A stretch of 64,000 nucleotides of DNA, taken from positions 2,926,501 through 2,990,500 of the forward strand of contig OY821790.1 in assembly GCA_963682175.1 (NCBI GenBank), in the 5' to 3' direction. The notes under the pieces are model-generated. The model worked only from the letters and a program-made list of their open reading frames with translations. It had not been told where the DNA came from and ran no database searches. Below are positions 12,326-23,016 of this stretch, piece by piece. Every line of letters begins with the position of its first letter. The stretch's first letter is position 1. The position numbers and the translations under genes were made by a program. This DNA comes from Triglochin maritima (Eukaryota > Streptophyta > Magnoliopsida > Alismatales > Juncaginaceae).

Positions 12326-13538
12326 TTGTTCACGATCAAAGATAACCTTTGGTTTGCCGACATCGTGAACTACCTCGTGACCGAGCAACTTCCTGTGGGG
12401 TGGTCAAAATCTGACCAATCCAAATTTAGATCTTATGTCAGATTCTTTCACTGGGACGACCCCTACCTATTCAAATACAGCTCTGACCAAATTTTCAGGC
12501 GGTGCGTCCCAAATACCGAGTTCCAAAGTGTGCTCCATTTCTGTCATTGCAAGGCATGTGGATGACACTTTGGAGGAAAGAAAACTGCTGCCAAGGTGCT
12601 CCAATCTGGATTCTACTGGCCCTCTCTTTTCAAGGATGCTTGCGACTTTTGTAAGCAATGTAATAGGTGCCAGCGCCCTGGCAGGATTGGTCGACGTGAC
12701 ATGATGCCTTTGCAAAATGTCCTTGTTGTCGACCTCTTCGATGTGTGGGGCATCGACTTCATGGGTCCTTTCCCGAACTCGTTCGGGAATGTTTACATTC
12801 TGGTGGCCGTTGACTATGTGTCTAAGTGGGTTGAGGCTATACCCACAAAGACCAATGACAACAAGGTGGTCACCAAATTCTTAAGGGACATTTTTGCGCG
12901 ATTTGGTACTCCTCGTACCATAATCAGCGATAGGGGTACCCACTTCTGTAATCGCTCCTTTGAAGTGCTTATGAGGAAATATTCGATCACCCACAAGCTT
13001 GCGACCTCATACCATCCGCAAACTAGTGGGCAGGTCGAAATCTCTAACCGTCAATTAAAGCAAATTCTTGAGAAGACAATTAATTCCTTGAGGAAGGATT
13101 GGTCAACCAAGTTGAATGACGCGTTGTGGGCCTTCCGCACCGCGTACAAGACCAATTTGGGTATGTCCCCTGATTGACATCATTTCATGCTTATATTTGT
13201 ACCTGAATATGGATCTTGATCAAGCGGGAATACAACGTAAGCTCGACATTGTGGAATTGGAAGAGCTACGCAATGATGCGTACGAGAATGCCAAAATTCG
13301 TAAGTTCCGAGCCAAGATGTTTCACGATTGCATGATTATGCGAAAGGTGTTTACGACCGGGCAGAAGGTGTTGCTCTACAATTTCCGGCTTCATCTGTTT
13401 GCGGGTAAGCTCCGCAGTCGTTGGTCTGGCCTGTTTATTGTCCAAACCGTCTATCCTCATGGAGCGGTTGACATCTTGAACCCAAGGAATGGGGACGTGT
13501 TCAAAGTTAATGGACAACACCTCAAACTTTTTCAGTGA
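12326..13538 (+). pseudogene. Athila-type integrase, interrupted by LTR sequence
   Basis: Integrase with the tail of the zinc-binding domain ([19 protein letters not shown]) and a DDE core: [26 protein letters not shown] and [14 protein letters not shown]. After the residues LGMSP the expected continuation is replaced by 34 bp matching the LTR start (13171-13204). C-terminal sequence (NMDLDQAGIQRKLDIVELEE) then resumes in another frame and ends at 13538. The enzyme would insert cDNA into the genome; this copy cannot encode it whole. Confidence 0.88.
13171..13204 (+). repeat. 34-bp LTR-end fragment inside integrase
   Basis: Begins TGATTGACATCATTTCATGC, as the LTR does at 5406 and 16384. It matches the first 34 bp of the LTR with two differences. 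It replaces a segment normally conserved in Athila-type integrases between LGMSP and the C-terminal region. Confidence 0.85.
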
Positions 13539-14249
13539 GCATCGATTGTTGTGGGCTCTAACTCTTGAGTATTTGGGCCCCATTTCTTTCACGTATTTGT
13601 ATCCCTTCTTTAGCATCTCACAGGTTTTGAGGGAATTCGGGTTTTTGTCCACCAATATAACCTTGAACTTCCTTTTGCGCTTCATATTGGTGAGATCTTT
13701 CATTTTTCATGCATAAATCCATGTAGTATCTTGCTCGCATTCATTGAGGACAATGCATGAAGTAGGTGTGGGGGGTGTTTTACGTGTGTACATAGTTGAG
13801 TCTTTTCCTTTGATTTTTTTTTCTTTTGTGTGTATTGATAGGGTCATGTTAGTGTGCTGCATTTAATATCGATATATCTGCTTGCCATGATCCTTGGGTG
13901 ACTTGTCTTCTTTTGCTTGCCTAGTGCTTCAAAATTTTCACATTTCTTTCAAAATTCTTCATGTGTTTGCGAAAGAAAATGTTTTGTGGGTTTTGTGTGT
14001 GTTTAGCATGTGCAAAACCGTTGAGAGGCAAAGTAAAAAGAAAGCTCCCAAAATTGTCTTGAACTTGATGCATTAAGATATCTAGTACAATGGCTTTAGG
14101 ATTTATCGAGTCGTTAGGATGCACCTCAGTTTTCCCTTGGGGATGAGTAATCATAAGGTTTCAGTGCTCAAACATTTAAAGAAATCCACCTTGAACCTAA
14201 TGAGTCAATAATTTGTGTCTGTTAACTTAAGGAAGTTTGTTGTTGTCAA
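13539..14249 (+). other. Athila-type 3' spacer, before the CACTA insertion
   Basis: Region after integrase where Athila elements may carry an env-like gene. I see only short frames (for example 13894-14076) without transmembrane or env features. The spacer resumes at 15625 after the CACTA element. Confidence 0.6.
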
Positions 14250-15624
14250 CACTACTGCAGAATTGGGAATACTCGTCGCCTAATAGACGTCGGCTGTTAC
14301 AAAGGCCGACGTCTAATATAGAGAAGATCGAATAGACGTCGGCCGCATATAACTCTGACGTCTATACCCAATAGACGTCGGGGAATAGACGTCGTCTGTT
14401 ATAATACGACGTCTATATTCAATAGACGTCGGGGAATAGACGTCGGACTTCACAGAAGCCGTGTCTATTGGTGACGTCGGGGAATAGACGTCGGAGATAT
14501 GCAATATCCGACGTCTATATGTCTTTAAAAGAAATCAGACAGTTGTGTTTTCTTTCACTCTTTCCAGACAGAAAATATGAAACCCTAGCCGCCACGATCC
14601 GATTCCTCGATCCATCCCGTCTGATTCCTCCGATCCATCCCGTCTGATTTCTCCGATCCATCCCGCGATCTCCTCCGCCACTACAGTTCCACTATGGGGA
14701 CGTCAGATTCCATGTAAGTAAAGCTTTATTTTTGTTCATTTGTAGTTTATTTCCTCTAACAATGATGTGTTCACTTTTCTAATTATGTTTGAATAATTAG
14801 ATAGATAAAAACATTCACACGGCGTATGTGAAGGCGATATGGTCTGCTCAACATTTTATTTACATCGATATGGCCGAACAATGATGTACAAGTAATTGTA
14901 TGGCGTCGACGGCGGCGTCAATCATCTTTAAACCTACCTTCCTCTGTTTGCAGGTAGATTTAAAGAGGATTAACGTCGTCGTCGACGCCATGCGTCCGCT
15001 TGGTTTCCCCAAGACCTTGGTCTGCAAAATTGTCAACAAACTCCTCAAGGTGTCTCCTCCTTACCTAGCTAAAATCCTAATTAATACACTAACTAACAAC
15101 TTTTTCCTTTTCCTTTTCCTTTTCCTTTCCTTTCAGCCCACACTACGTGATGAGATATATGGAGGAAATTCTCGACGTGGCAACTGAAGACTTGTGTTGT
15201 ACATTTCTTTGTAATGAATGAATGAATGATTGTCTATATATGCTTGTATGTTTGTGTTTGTGCAGGATGCTATTTATTTATTTTTGTCAATGTTTAGGAA
15301 TAGACGTCGGATGTCTTGAATATCCGACGTCTATTCCTTGGACGTCGGGGAATAAACGTCGGATATCTTGAATATCCGACGTCTATTCCTTGGACTGGAC
15401 AATAGACGTCGGATATCTTGCATATCCGACGTCTATTCCTTGGACAATAGACGTCGGATGTCTTAAATATCTGACGTCTATTCCTTGGACAATAGACGTC
15501 AGATGTCTATACGTCCGACGTCTAAGAATAGACGTCGTGCGAATACACATCGGATGTGAGGGTGCTGATATCCGACGTGTATAGGCCTTAACATCCGACG
15601 TATATGACCTTTTCTGTAGTAGTG
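14250..15624. mobile_element. CACTA-1: 1.4-kb non-autonomous CACTA element
   Basis: Terminal inverted repeats CACTACTGCAGAA and TTCTGTAGTAGTG, with a 3-bp target duplication CAA (14247-14249 and 15625-15627), as expected for the CACTA (En/Spm) superfamily. Both ends carry arrays of AATAGACGTCGG in facing pairs that can form hairpins. There is no transposase. The interior holds a fragment resembling a WIYLD-domain gene. The ends match those of the larger CACTA-2 at 43328-47335, which likely belongs to the same family. Confidence 0.92.
14941..15187 (+). pseudogene. Captured WIYLD-domain (SUVR-like) gene fragment in CACTA-1
   Basis: An acceptor-like CTGTTTGCAG is followed by VDLKRINVVVDAMRPLGFPK and TLVCKIVNKLLK, then a GT donor, a pyrimidine-rich intron ending TTTCAG near 15136, and PTLRDEIYGGNS. 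This order resembles the WIYLD domain found at the N-terminus of plant SUVR histone methyltransferases (three-helix domain, usual form ...AMKSLGFSEKLVK...LLKVY...). Only this domain is present, with no SET domain. The match is from memory of the family pattern and is moderate. Confidence 0.55.
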
Positions 15625-16383
15625 CAAGGACCCTTTAAATCTTGTTGTGAGACATTAAGTGTAGGGGTTTTGGTTCATGTGTAGATAAGAAATAAGTGAG
15701 TAGGTGTTCTCTCTTCTCGCACGGCTCCTATCACTCAGGAAAGTAGGTCTGAGGGGACTTTGTGCCTGGTGCTTTCGAGTCATCTGACTTGGGATGCGCC
15801 GACCGAACTCTCGTTAGAAGGGTGGTAGAGATTGCCCTATGTGGAGATTTGGGGAAAGGTGTACGTGATAGTGTAAGTCCTCATGGGCAATGACACACGA
15901 AACCCGACCCTGGGAGAATGAAGCTCAAACTAATAAAAAGAAAAGAAAAAAGAAAAAAATGCAAATAAGAACCTTAATGGACTTTACACTTCGTATCACT
16001 TGAGGATGTTGAGGTTGTCCATGTCTTTCACTTAATTCCTTATTTAACTTGCATGAATGGTTCATTAGATTAGGTGTGTGGACTGATTACCTATATAGAG
16101 TCGGCCCGTAGGATTACCGCGTCCAATGATCGACAAAATTTGTCCAACGAGTCGAGTGTCTAGATTGATAATGCATCTTGTTCGGATTTTGTGGGTATAT
16201 CCGCTGAAAACCCTCAGGAGACAACACTCCTCCTCCTTGGAAACAAGGAGGTTTAACGACTTGTTGCACGTGCTAAGTGCAACCGTGATTCCTACGAAAG
16301 TGAGTTAGGATTTCTTGTTTCTCGTTTGCTTTTCTCTTTCTTTGTTTTGCTCGAGACTAGCAAAAACTTAGGGTGGGGGTATT
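15625..16383 (+). other. Athila-type 3' spacer after CACTA-1, with polypurine tract
   Basis: Continues the post-integrase region without a recognised gene. The purine-rich AGGGTGGGGGTATT at about 16370-16383 directly precedes the 3' LTR and is the likely polypurine tract. Confidence 0.65.
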
Positions 16384-17932
16384 TGATTGACATCATTTCA
16401 TGCTCATATTTGTATCTTATATCCATTATCTTACACCTAAGCAATGCTACGTGACGAGTTTTATGTTTAGTTTTCAGGAATAAAGAGGTTTGAAGAGAAG
16501 AGCCATGAAAGGACCCAAAAGTAGGAAAAAAAACTTAATTGTGAGACCTGGGGACTAAGATGCAATGGAGAAGGACCTGATCGTAAGACCGAAGGACCTA
16601 AGAGCAAAACATGAAACTCCACACCATCATGGGGAGTATTTCGGCAATTCGACTCGGGTCGGAGATCCAACAAACCAAGTAGATGCGTCCAAGACCAAGA
16701 AATACTTCAAGCAAAGCCCAACACAAAAAGCAGATGGATCTGGATCTTATAGACCGCCAATTGGCGATGTGGAACCGCCAATTGGCGGTCTGGATTATCC
16801 CAGATCCGCTAAGATTTCTCCTGGACTTGTATTAATGTTTGTTTAGGTTATTTTTGGTATTGGTTTAGTCCCACATCGGGGGATTGTCCCGGATTAGCTT
16901 TTTCCATGCTTATAAATAGAATTCTTCACCTTCCATTGTATACATCTCCCTCTTTGGTGGCCTTCTTCCCTACTAAGAGTGAAGCCTTGAAGCAAAACTC
17001 TGGTGGAGGAAGAGCTGTTTGTATTGAGTGAGTTAATAATAGATTTTTTTCCTTTAATTGTGTTGTTTCTCTCTTAGTTTAATTTCCTTTCATATGCATG
17101 CTTGTTTGTTTTGTTTTATGCTTCTTTAATATTTCTTGCTTGATTAGTGTAGTTTCATTTCAGTATCATGTTTCATTTTGTTAGAGTAGTTAGTTTAAAT
17201 ATGTGTGAGTAGTTCCATCCCCATTTGGGGGGTGGAGAAATATGTGATATGATCATGTAGTGTATTAAGTGTGTGTTATCTTAATCCCTTGAGCTTTATA
17301 TGATTTCCATAACCATCTAATGAGTTTTCACTCTTATCTTTGATATGCTAATGCTCTTGAATGAAGCTTAGCTTATGCTTTGATTAGTGGACTTATTTTA
17401 TGGGGAATGATAAGGTTAGGATATGAATGAAGTTAATATTGGAAACACAAGTTGTAGTGTATGTACTCTTGTTGCCTTTACCTTGGTTAATGTCTTGTAT
17501 GTTTTAATGATATTGGGTTATCTTAATTCATGTGGAGGCATAGTAATGTCTAGTCTTTATACATGAGTTCATTTAGCTTCATTCCAATTATTGTCTTGTA
17601 TGTTTTAATGATGTAGTCTTATCTTAATTCATGTGGAGGCAAAGTTGGATGTAGTTTTATGATTTCATGCACTACTTGTGAGGAGCTTAATTGAACACAC
17701 ACACATCTTTATATTCACATTATTTCTTTACCCCCTATGGGGTTTAGTTTTATTGCTTCTCTTCCTTTCCTTTTTGCATTCTAGTGTAGTTAGTGTAATC
17801 AACCATTCTCTCATTTCTTTACCACTCGCCTTCGCACAAGCAAAACGTTGACACACCTCCCAGTGGACGACCCGTATTTACCACCGCTTCAACGCGGCCG
17901 TGCACTTGCGGTTTAAATAAAATGATCAATCA
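16384..17932 (+). repeat. 3' LTR of the Athila-type element
   Basis: 1549 bp, starting TGATTGACATC and ending GATCAATCA, followed by the target duplication CTCGT. It carries the TATAAATA box at 16911-16918 and palindromes around CCGCCAATTGGCGG near 16755-16790. Confidence 0.92.
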
Positions 17933-17937
17933 CTCGT

Positions 17938-19257
17938 CCGACCGACGACTTAAGTTAACTTAATAGCCGGTTGACCGGGAGTGTTGTGGCGGTCGACCTT
18001 GTAGTGTGGATTGTTGGTGAGTTTTACTGGTGGAGTTCGGTCGACCGATAGTGTTTGGTTGTTCGACCGTGTGATCGTGGTTTGCGAAAATGTTTTCTTA
18101 CTGGTGCTTTTCGGTCGACCGGGCCCCCTTTGCTGTTCGACCGATTGGTGGTTTTTTCGGTTGGGCCAGTCCTCTAGGTGGGCATTCGTTCGACCGTTAA
18201 ACTGCTTTTGTTCGACCGTTTCTGCCTGTTTTCGGTGGATTTGTGGTTTTGTGGGTACAGTTGACGACGCCTCGTCTCTCCTGCCTCCTTGGGCAACAGC
18301 ACGGACTGTCGCCCGATAGTGGTGTCCTTGTACGCTTGAAGGTGGCTCGTCTCTCCGGGCCCCTTGGGCAACGGCACGGACTGTCGCCCGATAGTGGTTT
18401 GAGTCGTTGATTGAAGGCGGCTCGTCTCTCCGCCCCCCTTGGGCAATGGCACAGACTGTCGCCCGATAGTGGTATGAGTGGTTGATTGAAGGCGACTCGT
18501 CTCTCTGGTCCCCTTGGGCAACAGCACGGACTGTCGGCCTGATATCTTGTGGTTGTGGGTTCTTGTTGTTTGATGTGGTGGTTGTGGGTCGTGATTTGGA
18601 CCGGCGGTGCCTTGTGTGCACGTGTGGTGGTAGGGTTGGGGTGAGAGGACCCTTGAGACCCTGTTGTGAGGTCGTGGCTCCAGCGAATGATGCAAAACCG
18701 TGGCTCCGGTAACACTGAGGCAAGAGTGTGGGTGTTTTGTCGTGATTTGGACCGGTGGTGCCTTGTGTGCACGAGTGTTGGTGGGGTTGGGGTGAGAGGA
18801 CCCTTGAGACCTAGGTTGTCGTTTCAGCCATGGCTGGGAGAGAGGTCCCAGGAACTTAGTGGTTGTGTCGGTTGTGATGTTTATTGTTCATTGCATGTCT
18901 CATTATTGTTCATATATGTTTTAGGGTTTGGCATACGGGGTTTCCTTCTGGAAACTCAGGCATAGTTTATGTCTGCTTTTCAGGCCGTGAGCGACGTTAG
19001 AGGGTGGTGCCTGCGGAGGAGAGCTGCTGGGACCAGATCTTGTTTTCCCCTCTTTTGAGGTTGTTGTGATTACATTTGTATATTTTATCTTATAGCTTTT
19101 GATGTAATCACCCTTTGTAGTAAACTCAGATCTGTATATTGATATATACGTTGGTGCACCTGGTGTTTATCTTTGGTAATGTCCTCGGTAATATTTTCTG
19201 GTTGTTGATTTTACTCTTTAAAAAGTTTAAATTTTCCGCTGTTTCGAGGACGTTACA
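17938..19257 (+). repeat. 3' LTR of T1, second part
   Basis: Continues the LTR after the nested element. It matches 2101-2580 of the 5' LTR and then extends to the LTR end CGTTACA at 19257. Rejoined, the LTR is about 2.0 kb. It contains a fourfold 75-bp tandem repeat that is single-copy in the 5' LTR. Confidence 0.85.
18271..18545 (+). repeat. 75-bp tandem repeat, about 4 units, in the T1 3' LTR
   Basis: Units start at 18271, 18346, 18421 and 18496, each beginning CTCGTCTCTC and containing a TTGGGCAAC...CACGGACTGTC core. The last unit is partial. The 5' LTR has one equivalent unit near 2430-2480. LTRs are identical at integration, so the array expanded in this copy or contracted in the other. 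Confidence 0.85.
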
Positions 19258-19986
19258 CAGGTAGTGCGTTGAAAGATAAGGATATCTGTAGATGTATTTT
19301 GTGTATATTGGGAAGCAATTTGAACGGTCGTGTGATTTACAACTTACAAACTAACACTATCTGTTGGGCTATATGAGTTCCAATGTGCAAAAACTTATAG
19401 GCCTAAGTGTTATTTTTGATGGCTCAAATCCAGCATGCCATCAATATTATTACACATATATAACACACAATATATCCTTATCAATACTTAAACAAAGTCT
19501 CTCTAATTAAAAGTCAAACAAGAAACCTCACCTTATATGTTTAAATATTATATCCAAACACTCCAAATATATAAACTGAAGGAACTCAATTCCAGTATAT
19601 ATGTAGTATAGATTTATAGAGCGTGAGACCAATAACCCAAATCATCCTAAGCATGAAATCTTTCATATCTGCCAAATATTTCGAGTGGTTAGTTGGAGAA
19701 AGAGCGAGACTTCTCCAAATATTAGAGGATTTTTCAATCAAACTTGTAATATAACTTTTTAATTGGTAGAATCAAATTAAGCTTCATTTTGTATTCACAA
19801 GAGAAAGAACTATAGTTATGGTTGCGAAATTCCAAATGTCCAACAAATTGTCGAAGTAATACTAATGAAATGGCGAAAGAAATGAGTATATTATGTGGAA
19901 TCACTTGATCCCATTAAAAGGATACAACAATTAATTGTGTTGAACGTTAGTGGCTAGAATGCTATATGAATGACGGTTAATGTGAG
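19258..19986. repeat. Duplicated intergenic block, continuation
   Basis: Positions 19262-19400 continue the block cut at 1422 and match about 35160-35345 and 49195-49390. Positions from about 19869 match 23018 onward, the 3' flank of the MADS-box gene. No gene seen. Confidence 0.65.
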
Positions 19987-20181
19987 TTACCAGAGGTTAA
20001 ATCCGTGGCATTCGAGCTTAGGATCCTGGAGGTTAGGCTGGGTTGGTTGTAGTTGGAGGCTGTGGAATTGTGGAGACCGCTGCAGCATGTTCCTTGGTTC
20101 GTCGGGGATGAACACAAATTGCTCCAGCGTAGGCATGCCCAGAATTCTTGTCGATGCCTCGCCCGCTGAAATTGCCAGGTT
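19987..20181 (-). pseudogene. Orphan last exon of a B-sister-like MADS-box gene
   Basis: An open exon of 65 codons including stop, preceded on the minus strand by a splice acceptor (CTCAGAG). It closely resembles exon 7 of the gene at 23138-33921, including a PI-derived motif QLQPTQPNLQDP, and ends HGFNLW. The flanking intron sequence up to about 20517 also matches. No upstream exons exist here; foreign DNA begins at about 20518. It is the relic of another tandem copy of the gene. Confidence 0.85.
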
Positions 20182-20517
20182 CTCTGAGATCTATATGTTC
20201 ATGTTCAACATTGATATTATATATATATATATATATATCACAATTAAGTCAAGAATTTTACATATATACATATATACATATAATCAATACTCTTCAATAT
20301 CTTGTTATAAAGTTATGTTATTTTGGTAAAATGGAAGTACCAAAACCCGAAGGCTTTTATGTTATGCATCTCTAATATCTGAAGAAAGTGCATCTAGCAG
20401 TCCATATCAACAAACACATGGTAACAACATTGGGGTTTTTTTCCATGACTTTAACAATTGAAGGGTCTAAATATCATTGATATGACTAATATATATGTTT
20501 TTATATATATATATATA

Positions 20518-21384
20518 GGTAAAATTTCCTATGAGGTATACCTCACCTAATGTCAAATAAGGTACAAATATCCTCAACTATCAGATCGTTTGTAACTTGC
20601 ATCCAATGGTTGTGTTCTAACCATCATCTCTCTCACGTGATAAAATTCATCTTCTTCCTAAAATATTTTCTTCTACTCTCTCCAACCCACTTTCTCCTAT
20701 TTTTGCTATCCACGTTCATCCACGAAACAACTTGATTTATTAAATCTCTGGTGGCTTTATTTGTGCATCTCCGATGGTGTGATTTGGGGTGAGATTCTGG
20801 CCGGTCTTTGGTGTCCTCTCTAGCAACGAGAGCTTCCAGCGGTGTGATTTGAGGCGAGATTTTGGTCGGTCTTTGGTGTTCTCTGCACATATCTGTTTTA
20901 TGTTAATCATTTCTGTGCCTAATTGTCCATCTTAAATGCCAAGCAGGGATGATAGCATGAAATCCCCAACCTGCACTAATCTGGTTAATGGTTGTCGTGA
21001 TATGACCACATTGGCGCTCAGGGGTTTCAAGCTAAATGATCTTAAGGTCCGCATATTTGTAAAGGTGAGTTTATATTTCAAATGATGGGAATGTCAGTCC
21101 TTTATGTATTTTATGTTTTTGCTATTGTTTGTTCAATTTATGAATCCTTCAGTGTGATAAAAATGTACTGGTATGAACTTGTTGAACTTTCTTTACCTTG
21201 TTATCTTTCTTATTTTTAAGTTGTCTATTTTGAATGTTTAGGGTTTCCACAAACTAAAACAAGTTGACTTCTCAACCTCTTATGCCATTACTGGTGCTTT
21301 CTTAAGGTGTGTCTTGCACTTTTTGAAATGCACCACCTCGACTCTAATGCTGCATTTTTTGAAATGCACCACCTCTACTCTTAT
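20518..21384 (+). other. Foreign insert carrying gene fragments
   Basis: Interrupts the MADS intron homology. It begins near a GAGGTATACCTCACC palindrome. A near-repeat of GGTGTGATTTGGGGTGAGAT occurs at about 20775 and 20839. It then holds two host-gene exons (see the next entry) and ends in scrambled short repeats of LTR sequence (21327-21384). I see no transposon ends, so the carrier is unknown. Confidence 0.5.
20938..21306 (+). pseudogene. Fragment of an F-box/LRR-like gene, two exons
   Basis: Exon 1 runs to 21063 with LVNGCRDMTTLALRGFKLND and LKVRIFVK, then a perfect GTGAGT donor. The intron ends TTTAG at 21241. Exon 2 (21242 to about 21305) reads GFHKLKQVDFSTSYAITGAF in the same frame and ends at another GT donor. 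The pattern resembles the leucine-rich-repeat part of plant F-box proteins (RNI-like). There is no F-box and no downstream exon. Identification is from pattern only. Confidence 0.5.
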
Positions 21385-23016
21385 GCCCTCCTCGGTCACC
21401 ACCTCGACTCTAATGCTGCTCGCTACCTGAAATGAAAACAAACAAACATGCCTGAGTTCCCTACTAGAACCCTGTATGCCAAACCTCCTAAAATACAAAA
21501 AGGAATAAAAGACAAAGCAATGCAATGCACATGATCATCCACCTCGGGTCCACAATAATACCCCTCTCCGCCTCCGCAGTACTGAACCACTCCTGCCACC
21601 ACGAGGGTCAAGTCAGTCCACCGCTGCCTCACAAGGGTCAGTCGGCACCACTTCTCCCCAAGAGCCGCAGAAAGGAACCCTGGTACTACGCCGCCACCCC
21701 AGGAGCGAGTCAGCCCGCCGAATGCACAACTCGGGTCAGACGACAGCTGCTGCTCCCCCAAGAGCCGCCAGACGCGCACCCTATCGGAACATCCTCGGCC
21801 TACCGACAAACCCCAGCAAACAGCCCAAGCTTTACGACAATCATCTCTCACACCCCGCTCGATATGAGAGGCCCAACAATAATACGCCCTCGTCGAAGGT
21901 GAAATCCGTCGCTCTCAAGGCCGGTAATCGACCGTCGCCTCGGAGCCGGTAGTCGACCTAAACTCGACGGCTCGCGTGTGGATAAATCCACCAACGTGCG
22001 GCAGATCGGTCGACCGCTACAAGCACACTGGTCGACCGGTCTTCCACACAGTACTCGGTACTGTACAAACAATGCATTCAGTCGAACAAAAGTCATCTAG
22101 CGGTCGACCGTTTGGATGGTCTACGCTATACAATATTTATAATATATATGTATCCGACCGGTCGAACCAAGGGTCCGTTCAACCGATAACAGGGATCTCA
22201 ACATTTTGCCTAAGTAATATTCGGTCGACCGGAACTGAGATACAGTTCGACCGAAACATCACAGGCACTCTACTGCTTATTTAAAATGCTCAGTCGGTCG
22301 CCCGAAAGTTAAAGAGCGGTCGACCGTTTTAATGGTCAAAGCTCCCAACCGACTTAGCATCGAATAGATCGGTCGAACCAGGTTAAGGGTGTTCGACCGT
22401 TTAATAAGTCAAAACCCCCAACCGACCTATTCTCATTGTTTCGGTCGACCGGAGAAGTGGATCCGTTCGACCGATAACAGCATCTAACCCTTTTTCCCGC
22501 ACAAATCTGGCATAACGGTCGACCGTCCTCAGACATCGTTCGACCGTTTGCGGGTGCAAAACAATATAATCATAGAATTGGTCGATTGCCTACAGGCATC
22601 GGTCGACCGATTGCCGTCTTCAACCTCTGAATAGGTTGCAATCTGACGGAGAATTCGACACCAACGTCGATCTCCAACACCCACAAGGCTTATGTGAGTT
22701 ATAATGAAGACTTGACATACCTTATTGAAGTTTGTGGAAGCCTCCCAAGCTTTGGCAAGCCTAACCCAACACTTCTCCTTCACTTCTTCTCCTTCTCCTT
22801 CTCTCCTTCTTCTTCTCTTCCAAAATTGCCTCTCTCACTCTCTGCTTGTTCAACTGAGGAAAAACGTTTTAGATAAAACCTTACCCTCCTATTTATAGCC
22901 AAAACCTAAAAATCTAATTCTTATCCAAACCTCCACCTCACTCTTTTACTGTAGCATGCTTAATTAAGGTTAATTAGGTTTAGTTTAATTTGGGTGTTTA
23001 GATTAAGGTTATTACA
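21385..23016 (-). mobile_element. Truncated LTR, same family as the solo LTR at 35493
   Basis: On the minus strand it begins TGTAATAACC at 23016 and parallels 35493-37190, including the palindrome-rich zone (CGGTCGACCG types at about 21880-22620) and the motif CCTGAGTTCCC...CGTATACC. The terminal LTR end is missing, and the break at about 21385 is followed by scrambled short LTR repeats. No internal element DNA is attached. Confidence 0.8.

Larger units (their letters stand above)
5406..17932 (+). mobile_element. Athila-type Ty3/gypsy retrotransposon inserted in the T1 3' LTR
   Basis: A 12.5-kb nested element. The LTRs start TGATTGACATC and end GATCAATCA (terminal inverted TGATTGA/TCAATCA). 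A perfect 5-bp target duplication CTCGT flanks it at 5401-5405 and 17933-17937. A tRNA-Asp primer site, gag, protease, RT, RNase H and integrase follow in the Ty3/gypsy order. The RT motif FMDDFS and the protease motif DLGASVNLLP are typical of the Athila/Tat group. Frameshifts break the polyprotein and a CACTA element sits at 14250-15624. No clear env-like frame is seen. Confidence 0.93.
1423..19257 (+). mobile_element. T1: degenerate Tekay/Del-like Ty3/gypsy retrotransposon, nested host
   Basis: Old LTR retrotransposon on the plus strand. Both LTRs begin TGTAATATC and the 3' LTR ends CGTTACA. The flanks are CTGGT (1418-1422) and CAGGT (19258-19262), a target duplication with one mismatch. 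The interior keeps only the end of RT, RNase H, part of integrase and the chromodomain. The 3' LTR is split by the Athila-type element at 5406-17932. The pol residues closely resemble those of the young element at 25579-33883, so the two belong to the same lineage. Not autonomous. Confidence 0.85.

Noticed and set aside
13539..16383. An env-like gene in the Athila-type element
   Set aside because: No long frame with signal peptide or membrane segment; short frames are interrupted and partly CACTA sequence.
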